This document shows positions 17,086 to 25,029 of a stretch of 64,000 nt of DNA, one piece after another. The stretch's first letter is position 1. Every line of letters begins with the position of its first letter. The notes below the pieces were generated by a model. That model was given only the letters and a program-made list of their open reading frames with translations, was not told the origin of the DNA and ran no database searches. This stretch comes from Caballeronia catudaia. GTDB lineage: Bacteria; Pseudomonadota; Gammaproteobacteria; Burkholderiales; Burkholderiaceae. Where the stretch lies: NCBI RefSeq assembly GCF_001544755.2, contig NZ_FCOF02000014.1, positions 62,001 to 126,000 of the forward strand, in the 5' to 3' direction. Made by a program: the position numbers and the translations under genes.

Positions 17086-18917
17086 CTACGAACATGATCG
17101 AAGTGAAAAGCCTGCGTGTGGTAGCAGGTCATGCGCCGGACCCGGTCGTCGAGATCGTGAAGAGCGTCGACTTCACGGTGAAGAAGGGCGAAGTGCTCGC
17201 GCTGATCGGCGAGTCGGGATCGGGCAAGACGACCATCGCGCTGGCCTTGCTCGGGCACGCGCGCAGCGGTTGCGCGATTGCGGGCGGGTCCGTTAAGATC
17301 GGCGATATCGACGTGCTCGCGCTCGACGAAAAGGGCCGCCGCGCATTGCGTTCGCGCACGGTCGCGTATGTCGCGCAGAGCGCGTCGGCGGGTTTCAATC
17401 CCGCGCGCACGATCATGGATCAGGTGACCGAGCCGGCGCTGCTGCACAGGCTGATGACGGCCACGGCAGCACGCGAGAAAGCCATCGGCCTCTTTCGCAA
17501 GCTCGCGTTGCCGAATCCTGAAACCATCGGCGACCGGTATCCGCATCAGGTGTCGGGCGGCCAGTTGCAGCGCCTGATGGCCGCGATGGCGCTGATCACC
17601 GATCCCGCTGTGGTCGTGTTCGATGAACCGACGACAGCGCTCGATGTGACCACGCAGATCGAAGTGCTCGCCGCGTTCAAGGGCGTGGTGCGCGAACTCG
17701 GCACGACGGCGGTGTATGTATCGCACGACCTGGCCGTGGTTGCGCAGATGGCGGACCGCATCGTCGTATTGAACGGCGGACGTGTGCGCGAAAACGGCGC
17801 GACCGCGCAAGTACTCGATGCGCCCGCCGACGACTACACGCGTGAACTGCTCGCGGCGACGCGCCGCCCGGAAGTGGAACTCACTACGGATAACGAAGTA
17901 AGTGCGACGCCTCTGCTGGAGATCCGCAATCTGAGCGCGGGCTATGGACGCATCGATGGGAACGGCGTGCCCGCCGTGCGCGTGCTCGATGACGTGAGCC
18001 TGAAGATCGCGCGCGGCGCGACGCTCGGCGTGATCGGCGAATCGGGTTCGGGCAAGACGACGCTCGCGCGCGTGATCGCGGGCCTCGTCGATCGCGCGCG
18101 CGGGGACGTGCTGCTCGACGGCAAGCCCTTGCCCGCGAAGTTATCGGAGCGCACGCTCGATCAATATCGGCGCGTGCAGATCGTGTTTCAGAACGCCGAC
18201 ACCGCGCTGAACCCGAGCCGCACCATCGCCGATATTCTCGCGCGGCCGATGAACTTCTATCACGGTTTGCGCGGCCCGGCGGCGGAAAAGCGCATGCTCG
18301 AACTGCTCGATCTGGTGAAGCTGCCGGCGTCGATCGCGAAGCGTCAGCCCGGCGGTTTATCGGGCGGACAGAAGCAGCGCGTGAATCTCGCGCGTGCGCT
18401 CGCCGCCAAGCCTGAGCTCATTCTCTGCGATGAAGTGACGTCCGCGCTCGATACGGTCGTCGGCGCGGCGATCCTCGATCTGCTCGCGGAACTGCGCCGT
18501 GAGCTGAAGGTGTCGTACATGTTCATCAGCCACGACATTTCGACGGTGCGCGCCATCTGCGACGAAGTCATCGTGCTCTATGCGGGGCAATGCGTCGAAG
18601 CGGGCCAGCGCGATGCGCTTTCGCATCCACCGTATCACCCGTACACGGGCTTGCTCGTCGATTCGGTGCCCGCATTGCGTCCCGGCTGGCTGGATGCGCG
18701 CCGCGCGATGGCGCTCGCCGCGCTGCCCGCGCTCGGCCCGGAAAGCGATGCGCGCGAGTTGTGCAGCTTCCGTTCGCGCTGCGCCGCGCGCATCGACGGC
18801 AAGTGCAACGTCACGCCGCCCGTGAAGAGGACCTTGCCTTCGGGGGCAGAGATTCTGTGTCATCACAGCGCCGCCGATCTCGCGCGCATGCAGTCGGCGG
18901 ATACGGTGACGGCATGA
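17082..18917 (+). CDS. Fused double ABC transporter ATPase (DppD-DppF type)
   Basis: The 611-residue protein carries two complete nucleotide-binding domains. The first has Walker A GESGSGKTT (about 45-53), signature VSGGQLQRLMAAMAL and Walker B VVVFDEPTTALD. The second has Walker A GESGSGKTT (about 318-326), signature LSGGQKQRVNLARAL and Walker B LILCDEVTSALD. A C-terminal extension contains the cysteine-bearing region found in oligopeptide ATPases (LCSFRSRCAAR). GTG start with GTGA overlap; an ATG four codons later is a possible alternative. It energises the importer encoded by the two preceding genes. The second Walker B carries Val-Thr instead of the common Pro-Thr, a tolerated variation. 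Confidence 0.92.
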   Translation: MTTNMIEVKSLRVVAGHAPDPVVEIVKSVDFTVKKGEVLALIGESGSGKTTIALALLGHARSGCAIAGGSVKIGDIDVLALDEKGRRALRSRTVAYVAQSASAGFNPARTIMDQVTEPALLHRLMTATAAREKAIGLFRKLALPNPETIGDRYPHQVSGGQLQRLMAAMALITDPAVVVFDEPTTALDVTTQIEVLAAFKGVVRELGTTAVYVSHDLAVVAQMADRIVVLNGGRVRENGATAQVLDAPADDYTRELLAATRRPEVELTTDNEVSATPLLEIRNLSAGYGRIDGNGVPAVRVLDDVSLKIARGATLGVIGESGSGKTTLARVIAGLVDRARGDVLLDGKPLPAKLSERTLDQYRRVQIVFQNADTALNPSRTIADILARPMNFYHGLRGPAAEKRMLELLDLVKLPASIAKRQPGGLSGGQKQRVNLARALAAKPELILCDEVTSALDTVVGAAILDLLAELRRELKVSYMFISHDISTVRAICDEVIVLYAGQCVEAGQRDALSHPPYHPYTGLLVDSVPALRPGWLDARRAMALAALPALGPESDARELCSFRSRCAARIDGKCNVTPPVKRTLPSGAEILCHHSAADLARMQSADTVTA

Positions 18918-19225
18918 GCGGACGCTTCGTGAGAGTCGCGGAGACAGGGCGCAGGACGTTCGAGATCCTCATTGATGGCAAGCGCGCGTTGGCATCGGAA
19001 GGCGATACGTTGATGGTCGCGCTGCTCACATCGCAACATGATCTGCGCGACTCCGAATTCGGCGATGGCCGCCGCGCGGGATTCTGCGTGATGGGCGCGT
19101 GCCAGGACTGCTGGGTATGGACCGCACAGGGCGAGCGCGTGCGCGCATGCACGACGCAGGCGCTCGAAGGCATGTCGATCGTCACGCGTCTCACGGAGGC
19201 GGAGGGCGTATGGCCGCTACTGTAG
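18914..19225 (+). CDS. [2Fe-2S]-binding subunit of an opine-oxidase/HcnABC-like dehydrogenase
   Basis: A 103-residue plant-type ferredoxin-like protein (Fer2_4 family) with cluster ligands Cys58, Cys63, Cys66 and Cys79 (C-x4-C-x2-C-x12-C). The ATG at 18914 overlaps the ATPase stop (ATGA); an open frame extends upstream but only this start yields the family's usual length. By family it is the small electron-transfer subunit of three-part dehydrogenases such as hydrogen cyanide synthase (HcnA), opine oxidases and D-hydroxyproline dehydrogenase. The other two subunits follow directly. A paralog lies at 48528-48836. Confidence 0.88.
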   Translation: MSGRFVRVAETGRRTFEILIDGKRALASEGDTLMVALLTSQHDLRDSEFGDGRRAGFCVMGACQDCWVWTAQGERVRACTTQALEGMSIVTRLTEAEGVWPLL

Positions 19226-20598
19226 TCGTGATCGGCGCGGGACCGGCGGGCGTGCGCGCGGCGCAGGCGCTCGTGCAGGCGGGCTTGCGTCCCATCGTCG
19301 TCCATGAAGGCAGAAGGGATGGCGGGCAGATTTATCGTCGTCAGCCGGAAGGTTTCACGCGCACTTACGAAACGCTGTACGGCACGGAAGCCGAACGCGC
19401 GCGCGCGTTGCATGATGCGTTCGACACGTTGCGCGCGAAGATCGACTACATGCCCGATACGCTCGTTTGGAACATCGAGCCGAAGGCAGTGCATGTGGTG
19501 AGCGGCACGCGTCATCGCAAGATCGCATTCGATGCGCTCATCATTTGCAGCGGCGCGACGGACCGGTTGATGCCCGTGCCCGGCTGGCATCACGCGGGCG
19601 CGTATAGCTTGGGCGGCGCGCAGGTGGCGTTGAAATCGCAGGGCTGCGCGATCGGTTCGCGCGTCGTGATGATGGGCACGGGACCGTTGCTCTATCTCGT
19701 CGCCGCGCAATACGTGAAGGCGGGCGCGACGGTCGGCGCGGTGCTCGACACTTCGACGTTCGCGCAACGGCTGCGCGCATTGCCGCAATTGCTCGCGATT
19801 CCATCGGCGCTGAAGAAAGGCATCGCGTTGATGAAGGTGCTGAAAGACGCGCGTGTGCCGGTTCATCGCGGTATCACGCCGCTTGCGATCGATGGCACGC
19901 CGGAACATGGCGTGCAAGGCGTGCGCGTCAAGCGTGCCGATGGCGCGACGCTGCAAGTGACATGTGATGCCGTCGCGCTCGGCTATCACTTGCGCTCCGA
20001 AACGCAGCTTGCCGATCTGGCGGGCTGCGAATTCCGCTTCGATCAGGCGTTGCGGCAGTGGCTTCCCATCGCCGATGAAGACGGCCGCAGCAACGTGAAG
20101 GACATCTACCTCGCAGGCGATGGCGCACGCGTGCGTGGCGCCGATGCGGCCGAACGCGCCGGTAAGCTCGCGGCTTTGGCCGCGTTGAAGGACCTGAGCC
20201 TTGCGCACGATGCCGCCGAAGCCAACCGCTTGCGCACGCAACTCAGCCGCTACACGCGCTTCGCGGCAGGCTTGCGCACGGCCTTCCCGTGGCCCGCGCG
20301 TTTCGCCGCCACATTGCCGGATGACACCATCGTGTGCCGCTGCGAGGCGATCACGGCGGGCGAGTTGAGACACGTCGTCAACGAGATGGGCGCGAAGGAA
20401 GCGAATCGCGCCAAGGCCTTCTCGCGCGTTGGCATGGGCCGATGCCAGGGCCGCTTTTGCGCGCATGCGGGCGCCGAAGTCATCGCAGCCGAGGCGCGCG
20501 TGCCGCTCGAAGCGGTCGGCCGCCTGCGCGGGCAAGCGCCCGTCAAACCTCTGCCGATGGCGCTCGCGCCGCACGCGGACATGGAGACGAGCGAATGA
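19210..20598 (+). CDS. FAD/NAD(P)-linked subunit with BFD-type [2Fe-2S] domain (OoxA/HcnB-like)
   Basis: A 462-residue protein: the N-terminal Rossmann motif VVVIGAGPAGVRAAQAL, a second nucleotide motif around VVMMGTGPLLYLVAAQYVKAG, and a C-terminal BFD-like [2Fe-2S] domain with ligands Cys376, Cys378, Cys412 and Cys417 (C-R-C then GRCQGRFC). The ATG at 19210 has GGAGG just before it and overlaps the small subunit gene by 16 bases. In opine oxidases and HcnABC this subunit passes electrons from the substrate-oxidising DAO subunit via the iron-sulfur centres to the respiratory chain. A strongly similar paralog occurs at 47116-48531. Confidence 0.88.
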   Translation: MAATVVVIGAGPAGVRAAQALVQAGLRPIVVHEGRRDGGQIYRRQPEGFTRTYETLYGTEAERARALHDAFDTLRAKIDYMPDTLVWNIEPKAVHVVSGTRHRKIAFDALIICSGATDRLMPVPGWHHAGAYSLGGAQVALKSQGCAIGSRVVMMGTGPLLYLVAAQYVKAGATVGAVLDTSTFAQRLRALPQLLAIPSALKKGIALMKVLKDARVPVHRGITPLAIDGTPEHGVQGVRVKRADGATLQVTCDAVALGYHLRSETQLADLAGCEFRFDQALRQWLPIADEDGRSNVKDIYLAGDGARVRGADAAERAGKLAALAALKDLSLAHDAAEANRLRTQLSRYTRFAAGLRTAFPWPARFAATLPDDTIVCRCEAITAGELRHVVNEMGAKEANRAKAFSRVGMGRCQGRFCAHAGAEVIAAEARVPLEAVGRLRGQAPVKPLPMALAPHADMETSE

Positions 20599-21764
20599 GC
20601 GAACGCGCCGATGTGATCGTGATCGGCGGCGGCATCGTCGGCACGACGACCGCTTTCTTTCTGCGTCGCCGCAAGCGTTCGGTGATTCTTCTCGAACGCG
20701 GGCTGACGGGACAGCAGGCGAGCGGCGTGAACTTCGGCGGCGTGCGTCGGCAGGGACGCGCGCTCGAACAACTCGGGATGTCGAATCGCGCGCTGGAAAC
20801 ATGGCGGCATGCGCGCGAGTTGCTCGGCGAAGATGTCGAATTCCTGCCGTCGGGCCATACGCGCGTGTGCTATCACGCGCACGACGCCGAATACTTTCAT
20901 CGCTATGCCGCCGATGCGCGCGCCTATGGTCTCGATCTTGAAGTGGTCGAAGGCGCGGCGATGTTCAGGCGCTATCCCTTTCTCGGGCGCGACGTGCTCG
21001 CGGCATCGATCTCGCCGGTCGATGGTCACGCGAATCCGCGTCTCGCCGCGCCCGCGTTCGGACGCGCGGCGGCACGGCTCGGCGCGCGCATCGTCGAGAA
21101 CACGGAAGTGGTGCGCGTGGAGAAAGAGGCGGGTGGCTTTCGCGTTGACACCGCAACGGGCGAGGTGTATCGCGCGGAGCAAGTGCTGATTTGCGCGGGT
21201 GCATGGGCCAACGCGCTATCGACGCAATTCGGCGAACCCGTGCCGCTCGCCGCGCGCGGCCCGCAAATGGCCGTGACCGAGCCCGTGCCGTATGTCTTCA
21301 AGTATTCGATGGGCGTCTATTCGTCGATCAAGCAGGAGAGCGTGTATTTCCGGCAGATTCCGCGCGGCAATATCGTGCTGGGCGGCGGCCCGCCCGGTCC
21401 CGCGAATGCCGATACGAAACGCGCATCCGTGCTGCCCGACAACACCGTCGCGCAGATGGCGCAGTTTCGCCGCATGGTGCCCGCGATGCGTCCGCTGCAT
21501 GTGATTCGCGTGTGGAGCGGCGTGGAAAGTTATCTGCCGGATTCGGAGCCGGTCATCGGCCCGAGTTCGAAAGTCGATGGCCTGTTCTACGCATTCGGCT
21601 TTTCCGGCTCGGGCTTTCAGATCGGTCCGGGCGTGGGGGAAACGCTCGCCGAATTGCTCGACAGCGGCAGCACGCCGATTGATCTCGCATCGTTTTCCAT
21701 CAGACGATTTCAGCGCGCATCGTCGACGCACGCGGAATCGGTCACATCCGAGACTTCGCCATGA
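20595..21764 (+). CDS. DAO-family catalytic subunit (OoxB/HcnC-like)
   Basis: A 389-residue FAD enzyme with VIVIGGGIVGTTTAFFLRRR at the N-terminus, then GQQASGVNFGGVRRQGR, and FGFSGSGFQIGPGVGETLAELL near the C-terminus. The ATG overlaps the preceding stop codon (ATGA). By family this subunit oxidises the C-N bond of a D-amino acid, opine, hydroxyproline or glycine-like substrate. With 18914 and 19210 it forms a complete three-subunit dehydrogenase, coupled in one operon to the family 5 importer. The closest relative in the window is 45978-47123. Confidence 0.88.
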   Translation: MSERADVIVIGGGIVGTTTAFFLRRRKRSVILLERGLTGQQASGVNFGGVRRQGRALEQLGMSNRALETWRHARELLGEDVEFLPSGHTRVCYHAHDAEYFHRYAADARAYGLDLEVVEGAAMFRRYPFLGRDVLAASISPVDGHANPRLAAPAFGRAAARLGARIVENTEVVRVEKEAGGFRVDTATGEVYRAEQVLICAGAWANALSTQFGEPVPLAARGPQMAVTEPVPYVFKYSMGVYSSIKQESVYFRQIPRGNIVLGGGPPGPANADTKRASVLPDNTVAQMAQFRRMVPAMRPLHVIRVWSGVESYLPDSEPVIGPSSKVDGLFYAFGFSGSGFQIGPGVGETLAELLDSGSTPIDLASFSIRRFQRASSTHAESVTSETSP

Positions 21765-22177
21765 GTCAAGCCAATCTCGTCGACGCGCTCGCCTATATCG
21801 AAGCCAATTTCGACAAGACCGTGAGCCTCGCGCAACTCGCGGATCTTTCGGCGCTGAGCGTATCGCGCTTCGCGACGGTGTTTCGTCAGCAATTCGGGCT
21901 TTCGCCGTACAAGTACTTATGCGAATTGCGCGTGCGCCGCGCGCAGATGTTATTGCTCGCGGGCGTGCCGGGTTCGGTCGTCGCGACGGAAGTCGGCTTC
22001 TTCGATCAAAGTCATCTCGCGCGGCATTTCAAGCGGCTATGCGGCGTGACGCCGAGCGCCTTCGTCGCGCGCACGCGCAAGAAAGCGCGTTCAGCCGAGC
22101 TCGATGCCGGTCTGATGAAGCGCGTCGCGCAAGCCGAGACGCGGGTACTGGCTTTCGACGACGCGCATGTCGCTTAG
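21761..22177 (+). CDS. AraC-type HTH-only regulator
   Basis: The 138-residue protein is little more than the double HTH of the AraC family (first HTH SLAQLADLSALSVSRFATVFRQQFG, second SVVATEVGFFDQSHLARHFKRLCGVTPSAF) with a short tail; there is no ligand-binding domain. It begins within the stop codon of the dehydrogenase subunit (ATGA), so it is the last gene of the module A operon. The final 87 bases overlap the convergent LysR gene on the other strand. It may provide feedback on its own operon, or cooperate with another protein that senses the ligand. Confidence 0.8.
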   Translation: MSQANLVDALAYIEANFDKTVSLAQLADLSALSVSRFATVFRQQFGLSPYKYLCELRVRRAQMLLLAGVPGSVVATEVGFFDQSHLARHFKRLCGVTPSAFVARTRKKARSAELDAGLMKRVAQAETRVLAFDDAHVA

Positions 22178-23062
22178 CGCTTCCTGGATGATCCACGCGC
22201 GCACATCGGCGACGATGGGCCGCACGGGCTGATTCGGCGGCGTGAGCAGACAACAGCGGCGGCTCGTGACGATCAGCTCTTCTTCGGCCGGCACGAGCGT
22301 GCCTTGCGCGAGCCAGTGCGATGTCACGTTGAGCCAGCCCAGCGCGATGCCTTGCCCGAGCAGCGCCGCCTGCACGACGATCGCGTAATCGTTGAAGCTC
22401 AGCATGCCGGCCGCATGACGCTCTTTCTTCGCGAAGGCATGAAAACGTTCGTGCCAGCCGCGCTCTTCGTCATCCATGACGATGACCGTATCGCCATGCG
22501 CGCGCCCCGCTTCCGATTGCGCATGCTCGTGATAGCGCGGATTCGAAAGCGGCAGCAGCATTTCGGGCATCACGAGAACGGCGTTTTCATCGATCTCTTC
22601 GTCGTGAAGAAAACGCATGCCGAGATCGACATCGACAAGCGGGCCGCCAATGCGCCCCGATATCAATTGAAACCGCAGATCCACGGAAGGAAACGCCTGA
22701 TTCAGCCGGCTCATGCGCGGCATGAGCCAGTGTGTCGTAAAGCCGGTGGATACGGACAGCGTGACGGTTTCGATGCCCGTTGCGCGCGCCTCGATTTCAC
22801 GTATCGCGCTTTCTATGCCGCTGAAGCCTTCCGATATCTTTCGATAAAGAATCCTGCCGCTTTCCGTCAGTTCGATACCGCCGCGCACGCGCTCGAAAAG
22901 CCGCACGCCGATATGGTCTTCCATGCGTGCGAGCATGCGGCTGACCGCTGGCTGACTGACATAAAGCTCCTGCGCGGCGCGCGTGAAATTTCCGCAGCGC
23001 GCGGCGGCTTCGAACACGAAAAGCGCATTCGCGCTGGGCAGTTTTCTGCGAAGGTTTGGCAT
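22091..23062 (-). CDS. LysR-family transcriptional regulator (module B)
   Basis: A 323-residue LysR protein with HTH LPSANALFVFEAAARCGNFTRAAQELYVSQPAVSRMLARMEDHIG and a full effector-binding domain. It is paralogous to the module A LysR (3847-4809). It is divergent from the PotA-type ATPase gene; the dyad TCATGTTATGC at 23067-23077 lies just before its start codon, so binding there could both repress its own gene and activate the ABC operon. The 3' end overlaps the AraC-type gene by 87 bases in antisense. Confidence 0.9.
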   Translation of the reverse strand: MPNLRRKLPSANALFVFEAAARCGNFTRAAQELYVSQPAVSRMLARMEDHIGVRLFERVRGGIELTESGRILYRKISEGFSGIESAIREIEARATGIETVTLSVSTGFTTHWLMPRMSRLNQAFPSVDLRFQLISGRIGGPLVDVDLGMRFLHDEEIDENAVLVMPEMLLPLSNPRYHEHAQSEAGRAHGDTVIVMDDEERGWHERFHAFAKKERHAAGMLSFNDYAIVVQAALLGQGIALGWLNVTSHWLAQGTLVPAEEELIVTSRRCCLLTPPNQPVRPIVADVRAWIIQEALSDMRVVESQYPRLGLRDALHQTGIELG

Positions 23063-23066
23063 GACT

Positions 23067-23126
23067 TCATGTTATGCCCGATCCAACAATTTTGGAATTG
23101 CCGTCAAAAACATCGCGACATAGTAT
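23067..23126 (+). promoter_or_regulatory. LysR-type site and promoter of the module B importer operon
   Basis: The dyad TCATGTTATGC (23067-23077) is followed by TCCAACAATT, then TTGCCG (23098-23103), a 17-base spacer and TAGTAT (23121-23126). The block TCCAACAATT-nnGGnn-TTGCCG-N17-TA is repeated upstream of the binding-protein gene at 31043 on the other strand. The dyad centre lies near -61 relative to the predicted start of transcription, the usual LysR activator position. Confidence 0.6.
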
Positions 23127-23163
23127 TTTCCCAACCTCTCTCTTTTTCGATGAGACGAACGTC

Positions 23164-24240
23164 ATGGACGCACGAGCAAAAACAGGGGTGTCGATCAGGT
23201 CCGCGACCAAGCGCTATGGCGCGGTGACGGCGCTGGAAGACGTATCGCTCGATATCGCGCCGGGCGAGTTCGTCTCGCTGCTCGGGCCGTCGGGCTCGGG
23301 CAAGACGACGCTGCTCGGCATTCTCGGCGGCTTCGTGCAGCCGACATCGGGCAGCGTGTGGGTCGGCGAGCGTGACATTACATTTGCGCCGCCGCACAAG
23401 CGCGAGATCGGCATCGTGTTCCAGAACTACGCGCTGTTTCCGCACATGACCGTGGGCGAAAACGTTGCATTCTCGTTGCGCGCGCGCCGCGAGCCGAAAT
23501 CGACATGGGCGAAGCGTGTCGCCGAAGCGCTCGCGATGGTCGAGCTCAAAGGTTATGAAAGCCGCAGCATTCATCAGCTTTCCGGCGGTCAGAAGCAGCG
23601 CGTTGCACTTGCACGCGCGATCGTGTTTCAGCCGCAACTCATTCTGATGGACGAGCCCTTGTCCGCGCTCGACAAGCAATTGCGCGAGACCATGCAGATC
23701 GAATTGCGCAGACTGCATCGGCAGCTCGGCGCGACCATCGTCAACGTGACGCACGATCAGCGCGAAGCACTCACGATGAGCGATCGCGTCGCGGTATTGA
23801 AAGACGGCAGGCTCGTGCAGATCGATACGCCCGAGCGCCTTTACGACCGTCCCTGCGATGCGTTCGTCGCGAGCTTCATCGGCGAGGCGACGATGCTCGA
23901 TGTCACGCGCGCCGGCGACGATGCCGTGCGTCTCGGCGATACCGTCCTGCGCACCGCGCATCCCTTGCCGCGCGGCGAAAAGCTATTGCTCGCGGTGCAG
24001 ACCGAAAAGCTCGTCATCGACGGTGAGCATCGTCATGCGAACACCAATCGTCTTTCGTGCCGCGTGACCGAAGTGCTTTATCAAGGCGAGAGCCTGCGTG
24101 TGTTCGCCGCGCTCGCCGACGGCACCACGATCAGTCTTCGTCAACCCGGCAGCCATGAGGCGCGCAGGCGCATTCCGACGCCGGGTGCATGGATGACCGT
24201 CGCGCTCGATCCGCAGGACACGATCGTCGTGCCGGCCTGA
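23164..24240 (+). CDS. ABC transporter ATPase (PotA type)
   Basis: A 358-residue ATPase with Walker A GPSGSGKTT (about 45-53), signature LSGGQKQRVALARAI, Walker B LILMDEPLSALD, and a C-terminal TOBE-like domain (RLSCRVTEVLYQGESLRVFAAL). It belongs to the polyamine/iron (PotA/FbpC) class. The ATG at 23164 is chosen because the domain starts about 10 residues after it; the frame upstream contains the promoter. It belongs with the permeases at 26361 and 27269 and very probably the binding protein at 29982. Confidence 0.9.
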   Translation: MDARAKTGVSIRSATKRYGAVTALEDVSLDIAPGEFVSLLGPSGSGKTTLLGILGGFVQPTSGSVWVGERDITFAPPHKREIGIVFQNYALFPHMTVGENVAFSLRARREPKSTWAKRVAEALAMVELKGYESRSIHQLSGGQKQRVALARAIVFQPQLILMDEPLSALDKQLRETMQIELRRLHRQLGATIVNVTHDQREALTMSDRVAVLKDGRLVQIDTPERLYDRPCDAFVASFIGEATMLDVTRAGDDAVRLGDTVLRTAHPLPRGEKLLLAVQTEKLVIDGEHRHANTNRLSCRVTEVLYQGESLRVFAALADGTTISLRQPGSHEARRRIPTPGAWMTVALDPQDTIVVPA

Positions 24241-24310
24241 TTCTTTCACCGCCTGTGCACGGGCGATTTCGACTGCCAACGTAGCTGCGCAACCCGTAAA
24301 GGATGAAGCA

Positions 24311-25024
24311 ATGAATCTCACCGATTTCAAGGTTCTGACGTTCGATGTCGTGGGCACGCTGATCAATTTCGAAAAGGGCGTGCTGGATTCGGTGCGCCGG
24401 CTCGGCGGCCCGAAGGCGCGCGACCTGACCGACGATCAGATTTTCGAGCCGTACATGGAAGGGCGCGCGATCCATCCGGGCCGCTCGAGTCATGAAATGG
24501 CGAACGTGTATCTGCATCTCGCGAAGAAACTCGGCTTGCCCGACGATGCGCAATCCGCCGCCGCATTTCAGCGCGACGTGCTCGAATGGCCCGCGTTCGA
24601 TGATTCCGTTGCCGCATTGAAGCGCCTGCGCAAGCACTTCCGTCTGGTTGCGATGACCAATGCGGACCGCGTTGCATTGTCGGCGTATGCACACACGCTC
24701 GGCAATCCGTTCGACGACACCGTGTGCTGCGATGAAACCGGCGTCGCGAAGCCCGATCCGCAATTCTTCGCATATAACCGCGGGCGTCAGGCGGCTTTCG
24801 GCTACAAGTTCGAGGAGATTCTGCATACGGCGCAGAGCCAGTATCACGACATCGGCATTGCGACGCAGCTCGGTTATGCGACGTGCTGGATCGAGCGGCG
24901 TCAGGGCATGAAGGGTTTCGGCGCGACGCCGGTGCCCGAAAGCGTCACGACGCCGACGTGGAAGTTCGCGACGCTCGCCGCGCTCGCGGATGCCGTCGAC
25001 GCCGAAGTGCGCGCCGCTGCATAA
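24311..25024 (+). CDS. HAD-superfamily hydrolase, haloacid dehalogenase type II-like
   Basis: A 237-residue HAD protein. Nucleophile Asp lies in TFDVVGTLINF; motif II Thr/Asn is in VAMTNAD and the Lys in VAKPDPQFFAYN. The Tyr usual in dehalogenases (D-x-Y-G-T) is Val, and the S-x-N-x-x-D segment reads QSQYHD, so dehalogenase activity is unlikely despite family similarity. AAAGGA precedes the ATG. The following FAD oxidase begins 5 bases after its stop, repeating the HAD + FAD oxidase arrangement of module A (11352/12043). Confidence 0.8.
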   Translation: MNLTDFKVLTFDVVGTLINFEKGVLDSVRRLGGPKARDLTDDQIFEPYMEGRAIHPGRSSHEMANVYLHLAKKLGLPDDAQSAAAFQRDVLEWPAFDDSVAALKRLRKHFRLVAMTNADRVALSAYAHTLGNPFDDTVCCDETGVAKPDPQFFAYNRGRQAAFGYKFEEILHTAQSQYHDIGIATQLGYATCWIERRQGMKGFGATPVPESVTTPTWKFATLAALADAVDAEVRAAA

Positions 25025-25029
25025 CGACG

